Of a stretch of DNA of 64,000 bases, positions 49,242-61,520 are shown one piece after another (positions within the stretch are counted from its first letter, which is position 1; each line of letters opens with the position of its first letter). A program made the translations under genes and the position numbers. Under the pieces are notes generated by a model, which saw nothing but the letters and a program-made list of their open reading frames with translations, had not been told where the DNA came from and did no database searches. Source of the DNA: Flabesymbios commensalis (lineage: Eukaryota > Annelida > Polychaeta > Terebellida > Flabelligeridae); contig OZ024914.1 of the NCBI GenBank assembly GCA_964017125.1, positions 32,598,137 to 32,662,136 on the forward strand. The letters are read 5' to 3'.

Positions 49242-49779
49242 AAATTCGCGTCCTATTGAAACACATGTATAATCTCAACATTTTGTACGATTTCACCACT
49301 TTAGTCCTGAGCTACCCCTTACACCTCCCCACTATTGTGACACACCATAACAAGGCATAAGCTGTGCTTTTTGAAAAAAACAGCTCCGAAAATGGCATGC
49401 TAACCAATTGGTTATTTAACTAGGCCCCCTTATGATGAAAAAGGTTCAGATTTCCCGGATTGCCTAAATATTCTTGCGCTCCTTCCCAGAAAAGACGCAA
49501 AACCTTCTCACCCCATGTGTACATCCGAAAATCTCACATAGCAATTACACCTTATATCACACATGACGAAAACATTATGTGCTTACAATTTATCTACATA
49601 ATTACAACATTCCTTTATTCACCATAAGCGGAAACAACTATTTAAAACAGTAATTTGGGGACAGACCCTGCAGTAGCCACCCAACGGATTTCGGCCCACT
49701 TAGGGTGGTGAGACCTTGTCATGCGACGGTTCCATGAACTAGGCAATGATTGTTTTTAGACACAAGACCAGATCGTCGC
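49242..49779. other. Gene-free stretch
   Basis: No feature recognised. Confidence 0.4.
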
Positions 49780-49843
49780 CTCGGAGCTAAAGGATCCTAT
49801 CTGACACTCGTTAGAGTGGCAGATAGGATCCTTTAGCTCCGAG
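49780..49843. repeat. Small ATCTGCCAC-type hairpin with private outer arms
   Basis: CTCGGAGCTAAAGGATCCTA pairs exactly with its inverse at the right. The inner TCTGACACTC / GAGTGGCAGA is the family core. Preceded by CGTCGCC as in the copy at 52705. Confidence 0.8.
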
Positions 49844-50339
49844 ATGTTACTTTTTCGGCCCCACAGGTATGTAAACTAAGTAAATTATTATTCACAACTG
49901 CTGCTTGTCTTGCTACAAAAAAATGATTGATTCTAAGATAAGATGCAAATAGCTTGGTTGTTATTTAGAGTTTTTTCAACCCATGCTGGTACGTAAGTTT
50001 GTTGGTGAAAACATACCAATGAAATATGTATAGTTTGGGAGGTGTTGTTTGCGTAAACTGGATATGAATTTGCCGTGGCTTGTCAAAAAAGTTGCATTAT
50101 TCTGGAAAAAACTGCTGTTTGTAATGACGTCCGTGGTTCCCAGCAGTCGTAGGTTTTATGTTGTGCTACATTTGAAAATAGACATAGGCCTAATGAAATA
50201 ACTCGGTAGACTTATTTTTTACAACATGGCATTAGGTGATTTTTTCAACTAAGATAAGCGTTAGAGACAGAACCCTGATTATCAACGTCGTTACGAGACA
50301 TATATTAGGCCTATGTATTTATTGACAAAAATTGGGTTA

Positions 50340-51275
50340 GGAGATTTGCAATAATTGTCGAGCTTTATTGGTAGCAAAATTATAATATATATCTTGAGAA
50401 CGACAGTTTATCTTTTTTCATCCTAAAGAAACATCGGCAAGAAATTTGATAGGGAGCTACCTTCCCTGAACTCTCCAAATTTTGTTTTACAGTAGATTTA
50501 TACTTATCTATAGCACAATTTGTTTTATAGCAATTAATGGTCTAACTATCTGCAGTTTTCCCAATATTACCCACATTAAAGTAAATGATGGCCCCAAGTC
50601 GGCCATTTTAAATGGCATATTGCTCCCTGAAATAACACATTTTATTTTATGGTAATGGTATAGCTATCTGCCAGTTTTCCAGATATCACGCATACTAACG
50701 TCAATAATGGACACAAACAAGTACGCCATTTTGCATTTTATCGAGTTATGTTATGTATTATGGAGGCGACATCAGTCCGATACTAGTTTTCCGCAACATG
50801 AAGGTATTAATTTGCAAATGAATTGATAATTTTCTCAAAATGATTTTTTTTATTAGGTGGAACCAATTGTATTAATTCATTTATATTAGGACGTACAGAA
50901 TAACATAAACAGGACAAATCAATACAAAATGATACTCATATGCTAAATTATAGTAGTAATGATCTAGCTATCTTACACGGCTTTCCCGATATTACACATA
51001 CTAAATTTTTTTTGGAGCGATAGATAGGAATTTGTTGAGTGAATCGTGTTAAATAAGAACATTTGCCGATTGGGGGATTAAGGTCATAGAGGTCAATCAC
51101 GGAAAGGTCAAGTGTTAAATCATTAAATTATGCTTTAGTCATGATGTGAATGTTGTAATGTGCATTCCAGTAACACGAAACAAGTTGTATAGTGCTAAAA
51201 GTGGTGGACAGAAAGACGGACGTGCCGCATGACGACACAAGAGACCTCTGCCACAATTTGGCTGAGGCATAAAAA
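50340..51275 (+). mobile_element. Non-autonomous repeat element with subrepeats
   Basis: Three diverged units (near 50500, 50640 and 50930) with TAGCTATCTGCCAGTTTTCC / GATATTACNCATACTAA words and GGCCATTTT. The end CGACACAAGAGACCTCTGCC ACAATTTGGCTGAGGCATAA is a form seen at the ends of marine-invertebrate repeats. The left end is uncertain. Confidence 0.45.
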
Positions 51276-52704
51276 GTATATAGTGGCAGCATATATAAAT
51301 ATGAAGGAGCCAGGAGGACTAACGAACGCTACTTACAAAATCATTTTCGGCCTCTCCAGCTACTAGGAAAGTCCATTTTGCAAGGAATTGTTTTTAGAAA
51401 CGACACGAATAATTGAATAAGTATAGTAATGAAGCACATCGGAGGTTACTCTAGACGATACAGACGGCTAAGTAATAAGCGAACAAAATAGATAAACTTA
51501 TTGTAGTGGCTTTATTCACATGTGATTATACAGCTTTTGTTGCTTAACAGCACAACCCCGGCAACACAGCATTATTGCTTATGTCGTAGTACCGTGATTC
51601 AAAATGACGTTTTTCTTTAGCATCTCAACAATATACGTTCATCATTTGGATCTTCAACATTGATCAGTATTTTCTACAGAATACTCAGGGTCTGTTCTCT
51701 ACCTGTCACATTCATCAACAACCGTCAGTCAAACACAGCCTTTTAGTCATTTAATAATGATTAATTTACTCTATAAATTAGTGAATCACACTCAATCAAA
51801 AATCAGTGTTTATACGTAATATTATAGCTTCCCTAAATTATGATACGTGAGCTGTAATGAAAGGGAACTATATCACGGTAACAAATTTAGTCGATTCAAT
51901 GTTTGTATTTTTTAATCACAGTGACTGTTAACCCTTGTTGTCGCAGGCATCGTTATGGCGTATCCACGTGGTGTGTATAGCACAGTATATGAAGGGTTAA
52001 TGATCAATTTTGATCCACACCCTTGTGTTGATGTGATATTTTTGCAAAGGAAACTAAATTCCATTTGAAAACTTTCACACACTCAACAATGCTCAATAGA
52101 TATTTTAATCTACTAACGTAGACCAAAATCAGCTTTCATAAAATTATTTAAAATATAAGCCCAACCAAAAATATTTTTACCTAGGTGGTTTAAGTGGGTA
52201 GCGTCGCAGACGGCGGTCCAGCACATGTTTAGTTGGGATATACTATATTTCTTGCCCATAACGCCTGCGATCACCAAGAGTTAACGTGATAATAGTGAAG
52301 CTAAAGATGCTGTGATGACGTGATAGTTTGTGACAGACAGAGATGAGACCCAGCACTCTTTGATTGGTTTTACAGCTTATCAATTCCTCTTGTTGTTTCA
52401 CACTATTACTCTGTATTACTTCCCTTGTAGAGAGAGGATATTCAACTCATTCTGTTCTGATTTGATTGGTCAAGATGTTACATCACGTGTCATATTCACC
52501 CAATTACAAACCACGTGTTAGATTTGCCAATCATTATACAACCAATCATTTACTTCCTTGTAAAAACACCATAGAAACAACTTGTAAAACCTAGCAACAA
52601 GAAAAAAACGTCTACCTCTCAAAAAACGTTGCCCAAAAGGGCAGCATTAAAATATGCATGCATGCAAAACAGTTAAAAGTCCCTGGTGAATGAATGGTGT
52701 ATTT
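51276..52704. other. Gene-free stretch
   Basis: A long-hairpin remnant (GCGTCGCAGACGGCGGTCCA) at 52200-52240. Nothing else recognised. Confidence 0.4.
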
Positions 52705-52780
52705 CGTCGCCTAGGAATTAAAGGGTCGCATCTGCCACTTGCAAAAGTGGTAGATCCGACCCTTTAATCCCTGGGTGACG
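52705..52780. repeat. ATCTGCCACTT hairpin, long form
   Basis: CGTCGCCTAGGAATTAAAGG ... CCTTTAATCCCTGGGTGACG pair with few mismatches around the family core. Confidence 0.75.
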
Positions 52781-53197
52781 ATTTGTTTGCTTACCCATCC
52801 TGGAATGCGGTTTTTGTGGCAAATTGCCTACAACAGCTGAATGAATACAAACATAAAATCCTGAGCATACGACAGCAGAGTCCATCAGGTCAAAGTAAAG
52901 TAAACGCTCATAACTAAAAAAAATACTGTGGAACAAGAAACAAAAACGCTCCTCTCCACATTTGTGACTGCACATTGCCTGTTAGTAATAACCACCCAGC
53001 TTTAAACATCTCATTAACTTATGCTAATTTGCCTAAAACACCCAATTTATGTTGATTTAAAAAGTGAAATTAGCCTTATTATTTTAAGAGTCGTTTTCTT
53101 CCCGTGGGAGCTGTGTTAATACAGCATTCGATGTCTCCCTTACAGGACATACCCATGGCTGGTGTCACCTGCCCGCCATCGTATCTGATTATCCTTC

Positions 53198-53272
53198 AGT
53201 CGCCTTGTGATTAAAGGGTCATCTCTGCCACCTTGTAAAGTGGCACACAGACCCTTTAGGCCCAAAGCGACT
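53198..53272. repeat. ATCTGCCACTT hairpin, long form
   Basis: AGTCGCCTTGTGATTAAAGG pairs with CCTTTAGGCCCAAAGCGACT around CTGCCACCTTGTAAAGTGGC. Confidence 0.75.
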
Positions 53273-54190
53273 ATTTATCTTCATCATGTATTTATAAAGC
53301 CTTAGCTACATCAGTGATAATATGATTCAAAACTAATAATGCAAAATAATGCAAGCTTATCCTAACTATACAATCATAAATAAATACCATCACACATTAT
53401 TTACTAAGTGGAATATTAGAAGCATATCTATCTACAGAACAAACAATTGTTTGATTTAAAACACTACAGCGGCACAAATGTACGTACAAAATTGAGACTG
53501 TGAAATATACGGTACACTGATTAAAAATTAATACACAAGATGTGCTCTTTAAACTAGGTGAGAAGACGAGAAAAAAATAAAACTGTGACTGCCAATAATC
53601 ATTACTCAATCTAAAACATCCTAACATAAAATCTTGATTAATATAATGCAATCATACAGGTTCTAAGTCGGAATAGTATTGTTATGTGTATCATACGATG
53701 TGCTGAGTTATCAATTATATATCTAAATTACAGAGGTTAACAAATCTTTGGTTCATTGTTGGGCTGTTCCTCACAGCTGATAGTTAACCTAACATTCTGC
53801 CAGCTATCGCCAGCGTCTTGTCTAAGCTCAATGAAATCAGGTATAACCTGCTATCATTTACAAACGCCCGCCCTTAGATAGGCATGTCAGTTGTACCATC
53901 CAGGTCAGAAATACGGACTATTAAACAAATTATTGGGTTTACAACACCATGAGCTCAATATGTGTTTGTCACACTAAAAATGATGGCTACAATCTGGTTT
54001 CTCACACAACATCTAATGTAATAATACACAGATTCATGTTGTTTATCATAATATTTATATCCAAAGACTGACAGAAAATTTCACGTTTAGTGGATGTAAT
54101 GCCGACTTTCTCATAGATTAACTAAGCAATGTGGATATAAAACTGCAGTTCATGTTGCCTAATATATCTGGAGTGGACAATCAATCACAC
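53273..54190. other. Gene-free stretch
   Basis: No feature recognised. Confidence 0.4.
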
Positions 54191-54193
54191 CTC

Positions 54194-54299
54194 ACCCAAA
54201 GAAACAGGCTGACACCATGTTGGTTTTATGTTGGGCCAGTGTTGCAAACGATGGAGCAGCATAAAACCAGCATATGGTCAGATTCCCGTGCTTGCTGGT
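54194..54299. repeat. Long-hairpin family copy
   Basis: ACCATGTTGGTTTTATGTTG and CAGCATAAAACCAGCATATG arms with a GTTGCAAAC centre; ends GTGCTTGCTGG. Confidence 0.75.
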
Positions 54300-54651
54300 A
54301 CATTTGGTCTTAAAAATGTCACTCTATCTGCTGACTTAGCCCAGCAATGCTGACAGAAAGGCATGCATACCCTTAGGTGACAACAAATGAGCCGTGTGAC
54401 GAAAATATAGAGTATTTCAATCCTTACTACTTATTCAGAAAGATATTTAAACTGTATATTAAGTAACATAGATCCTGCACATAATCCAGTTTGGGCTGAA
54501 ATCTACGACTGATTTTTCTATAATGGTGATATTAACTTTGATAATAAGAAATCGCAAAAAAGTGAATTACAGTGATTCTGTCTAATTTTCAGGCGAACTT
54601 TGTGAGATTTATTTGAGGCGTGTTTATGGGCGCTGTTACAAGTGTACTTGT

Positions 54652-54758
54652 CCAGCGAACTCAAAGCATTGCGACAATGTTGTTCTAAAGCTGGTCCATC
54701 GTCTACGACGCTGGCCAGCTTTAGAGCAGCATTGGTTCAGCGTGTGGTGTTTGCTAGA
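54652..54758. repeat. Long-hairpin family copy
   Basis: Both arms carry the private TTCTAAAGCTGG / CCAGCTTTAGAG variant around GTCTACGAC; ends CCAGCGAACTC and GTGTTTGCTAG. Open frames on both strands over it are artefacts. Confidence 0.8.
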
Positions 54759-54983
54759 TGTGTGCCCGCCCGCTGTGTCGGCGGCGGTCATATAGCGGCG
54801 CCTGGCACCGGGTCCAAACTCCACTCCACCAAATGTTTGCCCTGTGTCATTGTGTGCAAATAAGGGCCGCCCAGGATCGATGGTGACTGGGCCTGTGCTG
54901 TCATGGCCTCCCTGCTGGACTGCCTGCCAGCCTGCTGCGCGCACAGCACGTGACAATCACATCAAATCCAGTGACACTACAAA

Positions 54984-55080
54984 CAGGCACTGCCCCAGCA
55001 CTGTTATAGTGTTGGACCAAAGTCTGCGACATTGGCCCAACACTATACCAACGTTGGGCAAGTGCCTGGTGTTTGTTAAG
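54984..55080. repeat. Long-hairpin family copy
   Basis: Both arms carry private GGCACT and TATAGTGTTGG / CCAACACTATA variants around GTCTGCGAC; ends GTGTTTGTTAAG. Confidence 0.8.
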
Positions 55081-55824
55081 TTTCCACTTGTAACAGCCCC
55101 CACAAAAACGTGGCCGATAACACTATTCATCCGTTGTGCTCAAGTATTTGGAGGACACACTAGAAAATATAACATATAGTGGCATTATATCAGTATTAAA
55201 GGAAGAAATCTAATTATCGGTCTTTTAAGACATAATCGGATTACAATTATTGAGATATCATGAAACACGGGAATTTTCTATGATTCGTCATAATAGAAAC
55301 CTATACACAAAGAGTGTGATATATATGTTATACGACAATTGATCTGTCTACAATTGTGTTGATTTGATTACTGTTAGTGATAATTTAGCGGCCTGATCAC
55401 CGAGTGTTTTACAACATTAAATAGACTATAAGAATGCTGGGCGATGCCTCCCCCCAAACTATTTGGCACAGTACAACATGTATGTTTGAACTGGGTGTGT
55501 AAAAGAAACAACAGTGTTATAACATGGTGGGCGATCGACTTCAGTATACGACTGGCAAGAAGTGCACACATAATACCACCATCATCAAAACCAGCTCATA
55601 AAACAGTTACATAATAATAATAATATATGAATATATAATACTATTCCTGTACAATGGTAGTGTATGTATAAAGTCTTGCGGTTGAACAGACATACAGCAT
55701 TGGCGCAAGTGTTTGTTAAGTAGTGTCAGTGCCAGACATTGTAAATTAGGAACAATAGACATGAACACAGCCATGCTCACTAATCTTCCACACAGTCAGT
55801 CATCTAGGTCAATCTGGTATCTTC
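55081..55824. other. Gene-free stretch
   Basis: No feature recognised. Confidence 0.4.
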
Positions 55825-56044
55825 ATGTGAGACCAAAGGTTATTTTTTCATTTGAACTCATCATGAATGTATTAGTTGGGTCTTTCCGCTTCATTTAAAT
55901 ACCTATGTTATGGGTCTACAGCCATTGTAACTATTTTATTTCTTACAGTACGGGGATCGTCTTTATACGTCAAAATCTGACGTCTACAGACGTCAGATTC
56001 TGACCGTGACGTCTAAAGACGGTTCCCCGAGCTGAAAGGGTTAA
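55825..56044 (+). mobile_element. GACGTC-type TTAA hairpin MITE
   Basis: Contains ATACCTATGTTATGGGTCTA and the hairpin GTCTTTATACGTCAAAATCT ... GACGTCTAAAGACGGTTCCC, ending GAAAGGGTTAA. The left end is not clear. Confidence 0.65.
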
Positions 56045-56219
56045 AGTAGCCGTTTTTAGGCTTTTTATTTGATCTTCGAACAAGAAATTTTGAAGGAGAA
56101 ATGAGCTTTAAATTTGCTAGATTGACATTTGTTTTGACTCATGTGAGTATTTTTTTTAGCGATTTCTAGTAACTTCAAGTGGGGTAAAAATAGACTTCGA
56201 TAACTTAGTGCTTTAAGGG

Positions 56220-56468
56220 TTAACCCTTACAGCGCTGAATTATTTTTGCATAAACCACGGAGACCAAAGGTTTTTTTTTAATTTGAAATCATCATAGATG
56301 TCTTAGTTAGCGCTCTCTGATTCTTTTGAATACCTATGTTATAGGTCTACGGCTATTATACATATTGTTACTCTTACAGTGCGAGGACCGTCTTTATACG
56401 TCAGAATCTGACGTCTACAGACGTCATAGTCTGACGTCTGAAGTCGATCCCTGCGATGTAAGGGTTAA
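56220..56468 (+). mobile_element. GACGTC-type TTAA hairpin MITE, complete
   Basis: TTAACCCTTACAGCGCTGAA at the left and GCGATGTAAGGGTTAA at the right. The hairpin contains four GACGTC words. Confidence 0.8.
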
Positions 56469-57125
56469 CTACTAAAATTGTCCCATAAATTCAGCATTTT
56501 AAGCTTTTAATAACTTTAATGGTAGACCAAATGTAAAAATGACGTGTTATTCCTGTTGAGAATGTTTTCAGCTGCAATGTTTCTGATTTTATGTTTCGAT
56601 TTTCGTGAAAAACGTTTACAAATTATTTTTAGCCTACTGAAAATGCACAATGTTCAATCAAAAGAAGCGCTACTGTTACGACATGTCGTGGACGGAAAGT
56701 GTTTTCTTTTGTTCAAGAAATTTCTGTTTATTTATTGGCATATCATTGAATAAAAATAAAACCTGATGACAGTCAGTGAATCAGCATCCGATTAACAGCG
56801 TTCAAGAATCATTAAAATTCCGAAAATAATTCAGTCAATTTTATTAGAGTGACTTTGATGAGATCGCACCACATTCCTGTACCGTCCGTAGATCGTGACC
56901 AGGGACCCTTCAACCAGGACACGGCCAGTATATGACTAGTATGACCAGACAATATCCCGGTGTTGGCTTAATGCTGGGCCGGCTTACTAGACGTTGGGCC
57001 GCATGGTATATAGCTAGAGCACCCTCTCTATACCTGTGTTATCAGGCTAACCGTCACCACTTGACCAGAGAGACATGCGCTATCACAGACTGCCACGTAG
57101 TCCGATCCTGTAAAGTACAGAGATA

Positions 57126-57186
57126 CACCCAGTGTTGGTTACAAGTTGGTCCAACGTCGGAGACGACTTGTAACCAACACTGGGTG
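57126..57186. repeat. Long-hairpin family copy, shortened
   Basis: CACCCAGTGTTGGTTACAAG and its exact inverse flank TTGGTCCAACGTCGGAGACG. The arm sequence is private to this copy in the window. Confidence 0.8.
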
Positions 57187-57814
57187 AACTGAATGTATTA
57201 CCTGGGTACCACTCCACAAAGCGTGTTCAGGCTGGCAAACTGTATCTCGACTGACCCCACAAATCATCATTGTTGTGTTCCAATAAGATATGATATATAC
57301 CCCACAAAAGTGTTCATTTTTTTAAGAAAATGAAGCAAATTTGAGATGTCTAATTTTGATTCGACTTGCTGAAAGTATCTAAAATGTCTGTTTTCACACG
57401 CACACACATTAGGGTTGACTTTCGTAAGGACACTTGACTGTGCACATACAAGTCAATTTGTGAAATGCGCGTCACTATAAAACAATTTTAGTCACCATGT
57501 GACCTCCCTCGTCCATATCCTTAAGGTGTTCATCAACAGCCACTATAAAGTGTCTAATGAATGTATGTCTACCCAAGCGGTATAATATCTTAAAATATAA
57601 AACAGTTACAGCATTTACCGAACTGTAGTTTTAGAAGAAAAATTGATATGTGTAAATATCATTTGCAACGTTTAAACATATCCGTAAGACATATGCAATG
57701 GTTTCAAGTTTGGAAAAAATATATTTATTTCCACCTCTACTGATGATTGTTATGTTAGTTATGTGGACTATTTGATCATTACTATATGTGTGTGGGCTGT
57801 AGTGTATAAGGGGT

Positions 57815-57912
57815 TCCTCGCAAACATGAGACATTCACCCGATGCTGGTTTAATGTTGGGCCAGCGTCGAAGACGCTGGCCCAACATTAAAGCAGCATTG
57901 GGTAAACGTCTC
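57815..57912. repeat. Long-hairpin family copy
   Basis: GATGCTGGTTTAATGTTGGG / CCCAACATTAAAGCAGCATT around GCGTCGAAGACGC; ends CTCGCAAACATGAGAC and GTCTCGTTTTAG. Confidence 0.85.
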
Positions 57913-58299
57913 GTTTTAGACCCTGACTGTTAGACAAGTAGACTACAGCTGAGCCCTTAACCTGGGTAAACAATACACTGGAGTTATCAAGTGATGAGCT
58001 TTGATCAGGGCGGGTTGGCTCACCTTAACCGCCTCTGGTCCACTCTACTAAAACACTCAATCCATAGCATCCCACCATGCACAGGTACTAGCCAAAATAT
58101 GTGTAGGCAGAACTAATAGATTACAGTTATAGGCAAAACTATGAAAATACTCGTCCATATGTGTAGGCACAGCTAACAGGTTACAGTTAAAAGTCAAAAC
58201 TTTACGTAACGTGGTATCTGACTTTTAAACCCATTATAATCCATTTTGTCAGCTTGAGATTAAATGGTTACTTGAGTAACACTACCATGACAGCAAAGA

Positions 58300-58350
58300 C
58301 AATGTTGGTTTAATTTTGGTGCAGCGTCTGCGACGTCGACTTAACAGTAT
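58300..58350. repeat. Long-hairpin family remnant
   Basis: AATGTTGGTTTAATTTTGGT with a GCGTCTGCGACG centre. The right arm is lost after CTTAACAG. Confidence 0.5.
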
Positions 58351-58394
58351 TTGCTGCGCTTTCATCATAAATTGAAGAGAATTGTTCTAGTGTT

Positions 58395-58446
58395 CAAATG
58401 GACGTATCCGCCACTTTGTAGCGCGACAGATACGACCTTTCATTCT
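58395..58446. repeat. ATCTGCCACTT hairpin
   Basis: AATGGACGTATCCGCCACTT / CGACAGATACGACCTTTCAT, with the family core worn at the right. Confidence 0.6.
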
Positions 58447-60107
58447 CATGTAACGTGATGCGCTCAGCTAATTTAGATTTAGTGAAAAACTACGCGAATA
58501 AAGTAATACGTCATGTCCTAAGATAACAGCAAATGCTCATATAAATGAGATTTACCTATTTTAAATGTAGTCATGTACAACCTGAGGGTTTCCACTATGG
58601 TTACACATTGCATCGCTCTACTTGTCTCCACGCATGTTTACTTACCAAATTCACCCTGCCATAAACTACCGTATTATACAATATAAAACCAAGGAGGTTA
58701 AAATACCTCCTTGTTAAAACTATCAAACTAACTTTCAATGTAAGATATTGTAACATACAGTGTACGGTAGACTGGCAGGTTGATTTAGTAGGTACATCAT
58801 CGGGTTGAGTAATAAAATGTTAACGTGTAAAGATATCAGCGCAGACTATATATAAGAGTCCCCTGTATTAATCCGTTGGGACCCACAGGAGGTATACCTG
58901 TCAAATAGAATAGATAAGTGTCGTTCAGCCTCAAGATTTAATGAAGACGGACAGACCGGTTCAAACGTGTTTGATACTGCACAGAAAAGATGACAGTATT
59001 TCAGACTAATGATACTATTATCTAGACAAGTGATAACTAATGCTAATTGATGAGTAGCATGCTTACATTATCAGTCAAAGGTGTTTCAAAGGTCTGAAAC
59101 CGAGCTGCTTTTTAGACGATAATAATAACGTAGATAATAACTAAATTGAGCTTGATCCTGAAATCCCCAGTTTTAGATATATCAGATGATCTAGTACAGA
59201 GGAAGTGATTTGTGTCATCTTATGGCACTATTGTAAACATAATGTGTACACTTTTATCTGATAACAGTATATCAGCTAGTATAGATAATTGAAAAACACA
59301 TGTGAAACATTTAATAAAACTCTTTGTCATATTCGCAAAAAAGAAAAACATTTGCGGCCATGAAAAAAATTATTTGATTCTTGGGAGTGAAATGTTGTCT
59401 CAAATTAAACAAGCAAAAGTTATAATTACCAACTTAATGTTGCGAGTCACGCTAGCAAGGCACAATTCGGCAAAATTGTATTTAGATTGGTGTTCAGATA
59501 TACACGTTTGTACACCCATTTTGCTTGAAACATTGATACTTTATTTTAAATTAATAATACTATTTCTGTACAGCACATCTCTTTCAACACCAGCATATTA
59601 CGCGTCTAAGTATGCATACTATGAATTTCTAAACAAACAAGCGTGTAGTTGGCCAAATACAATTTTAAACTATTTTCTGTGGTAGGGCTAAACTGCCTGA
59701 CTGACTGACTGACTGACTGACTGACTGATACATACGATGGTCAAACGTTGTCACTTAGCACCAAATACTATTAAAATTCACGTGTCTGGCATGATGTACA
59801 AAACAATACAATACAAATACATGCAACATAAATGTCGGGTGTGTGTGTGTGAACATATATGCACGAACAACAAAGCAGCATGCAGACGCATGCAGACATT
59901 TTGACTCAGTGACGAGCCAAGGACAAAACACAGTACAGCAAAGTTCCCAAATGCAGCTCAGCAAAAAATAAACATACCTCTCTAAACTGCATAAAAATAA
60001 GATATATAGCACATGGCAACAAGGTTGAGAAATGGAGGAAAACCCATTTCTCTGACTAGAACCGGGTCGTTTTTGTAACAACAGCCCACTGAACGCACGA
60101 CGCCTTT
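58447..60107. other. Gene-free stretch
   Basis: A small hairpin CAAGGAGGTTAAAATACCTC CTTG at about 58691 and an (ACTG)n run at 59695-59727. A 127-aa open frame at 59302-59685 has no recognisable content. Confidence 0.4.
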
Positions 60108-60216
60108 CCCAGTAAACGCAAGGCGCTGAACCAATGTTGTTTTAATGTTGGGCCAGCGTCACAGACGCTGGCCGACATTGAAACAACATTGGTTCAACGC
60201 CTTGTGTTTTCTGGGT
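60108..60216. repeat. Long-hairpin family copy, near complete
   Basis: CCCAGTAAACGCAAGGCGCT at the left pairs with CGCCTTGTGTTTTCTGGG at the right. Inner arms AACCAATGTTGTTTTAATGT / ACATTGAAACAACATTGGTT, centre GCGTCACAGACGC. The best-preserved copy in the window. Confidence 0.9.
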
Positions 60217-60260
60217 TTCTACACCGGTTCAGTTACATCAATGTACACCTTACGTAGAAA

Positions 60261-60350
60261 CCCTGCAAACACGAGACATTGAAACAATGTCGGTTTGATG
60301 ATGGCCCAAAGTTAACCCAACATTGTTTCAATGCCTAGTGTCTGCTGGGA
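60261..60350. repeat. Long-hairpin family copy
   Basis: CCCTGCAAACACGAGACATT ... AATGCCTAGTGTCTGCTGGG. Both arms carry TTGAAACAATG / CATTGTTTCAA. The centre is worn. Confidence 0.8.
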
Positions 60351-61467
60351 AAATTAATCGTGTGATCAACAGGCGCACACTGCTATGTTGACTTGAAACG
60401 GTAAATCTGGTTTAAGAGAAATATTTAGTATTCACAACAATGCATTAATACAGACTATCACAGCTCTACTACGTCTGTATATGACGTGTTACTCACTAGT
60501 CAGTGATGGTAGCTACAATTACTTAATGTACAACTCCCCTGGGGAAAGTTCTGATGACGCGCTAATCAAAATACACCACCACTAAGATATAATACAGCTT
60601 TAAGCTGACCAATTTATCATCATCGCCTTCTTCATTATTCAGCTTCTAGTGTCATAGCATCAAGTCATGATTTTTCTATATATGTTCCACTAAAGATCTA
60701 CTTGATCAAAGATCTTTTGTATGTTAATTAATTTTAAATAAAATGATGTAAGTTGATGGTCAACACAATCACAATTTAGCCTGGTTTTAGCGTGCCATAT
60801 AAATACTTTATCGGTGTAGGAATTAGTAGCTATATGTGATATGGTGAACATAATTTAAAAGAAAATATTGTTAGGTAGAAAAGTAAATTCAACAGCCTTT
60901 ACTGCACATACATATGTGAAAAATTAACAATACAGCTCCACTAATAAACATATAAACAAATCGTATTCAAGCACTAATCAGCAAAATAAAATACATGGTT
61001 GCTCTAGTTTGAAATACAACTAAAACGGGTGTGTTTGATGATATGCATCAGTCAATATGGAATGTGAAAGAAACTCACATGAACGGGGAAACATAGAACA
61101 ATTAAATATAAGACAACCTACACGTGACTCAAGCGTCGCTAATAATATAGATAATATATATATTAATATATGTCAAGGTAAAATATGCCTATTGGCTTCT
61201 GCATTCACGTACACAAACTTCACAAAACACAATCTCCCTAGAAGCTCACAGTTACTTCATAAATAACTTTGAATAACCTACGTATTATATGTGATTGTCT
61301 TTTCTGTTGATGCGCAACACCATAGTTTATAATAATGCTCCAATGAAGCTCCAAAATCAAGTTTTGTTTCGTGTCAAACTCGACATACCTGATTTTCTTG
61401 ATGGATAGAGTGCAACCTCATTTTGTAAAGGTCTTACTGGGACGTGGTACATATTTGGTTGACCTAC
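60351..61467. other. Probable 3' UTR and downstream region of the minus-strand gene
   Basis: No canonical minus-strand AATAAA was found close to the stop codon at 61468-61470, so the end of the transcript is not placed. No other feature recognised. Confidence 0.3.
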
Positions 61468-61520
61468 TTAATATTGGTATCCAGCAGCTGCTAAAGGTGC
61501 GGTGGCAAATGTCTGATAAC
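61468..61520 (-). CDS. Last coding exon of an unidentified minus-strand gene
   Basis: On the minus strand a strong acceptor (TTTGTTCTTTTTTGTAACAG) is followed by two bases completing a Ser codon and then YQTFATAPLAAAGYQY and TAA. The phase fits the donor of the exon at 62671-63024 exactly. The Ala/Tyr-rich ending suits the low-complexity tail of an RNA-binding or transcription factor, but that is a guess. The plus-strand open frame over it (61371-61586) is an artefact. Confidence 0.6.

Noticed and set aside
54636-55179. Overlapping open frames of 73-111 aa on both strands
   Set aside because: They cover two long-hairpin copies and GC-richer spacer, and contradict one another on the two strands.
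59302-59685. 127-aa plus-strand open frame
   Set aside because: AT-rich, no recognisable domain, no splice sites in a sensible phase.
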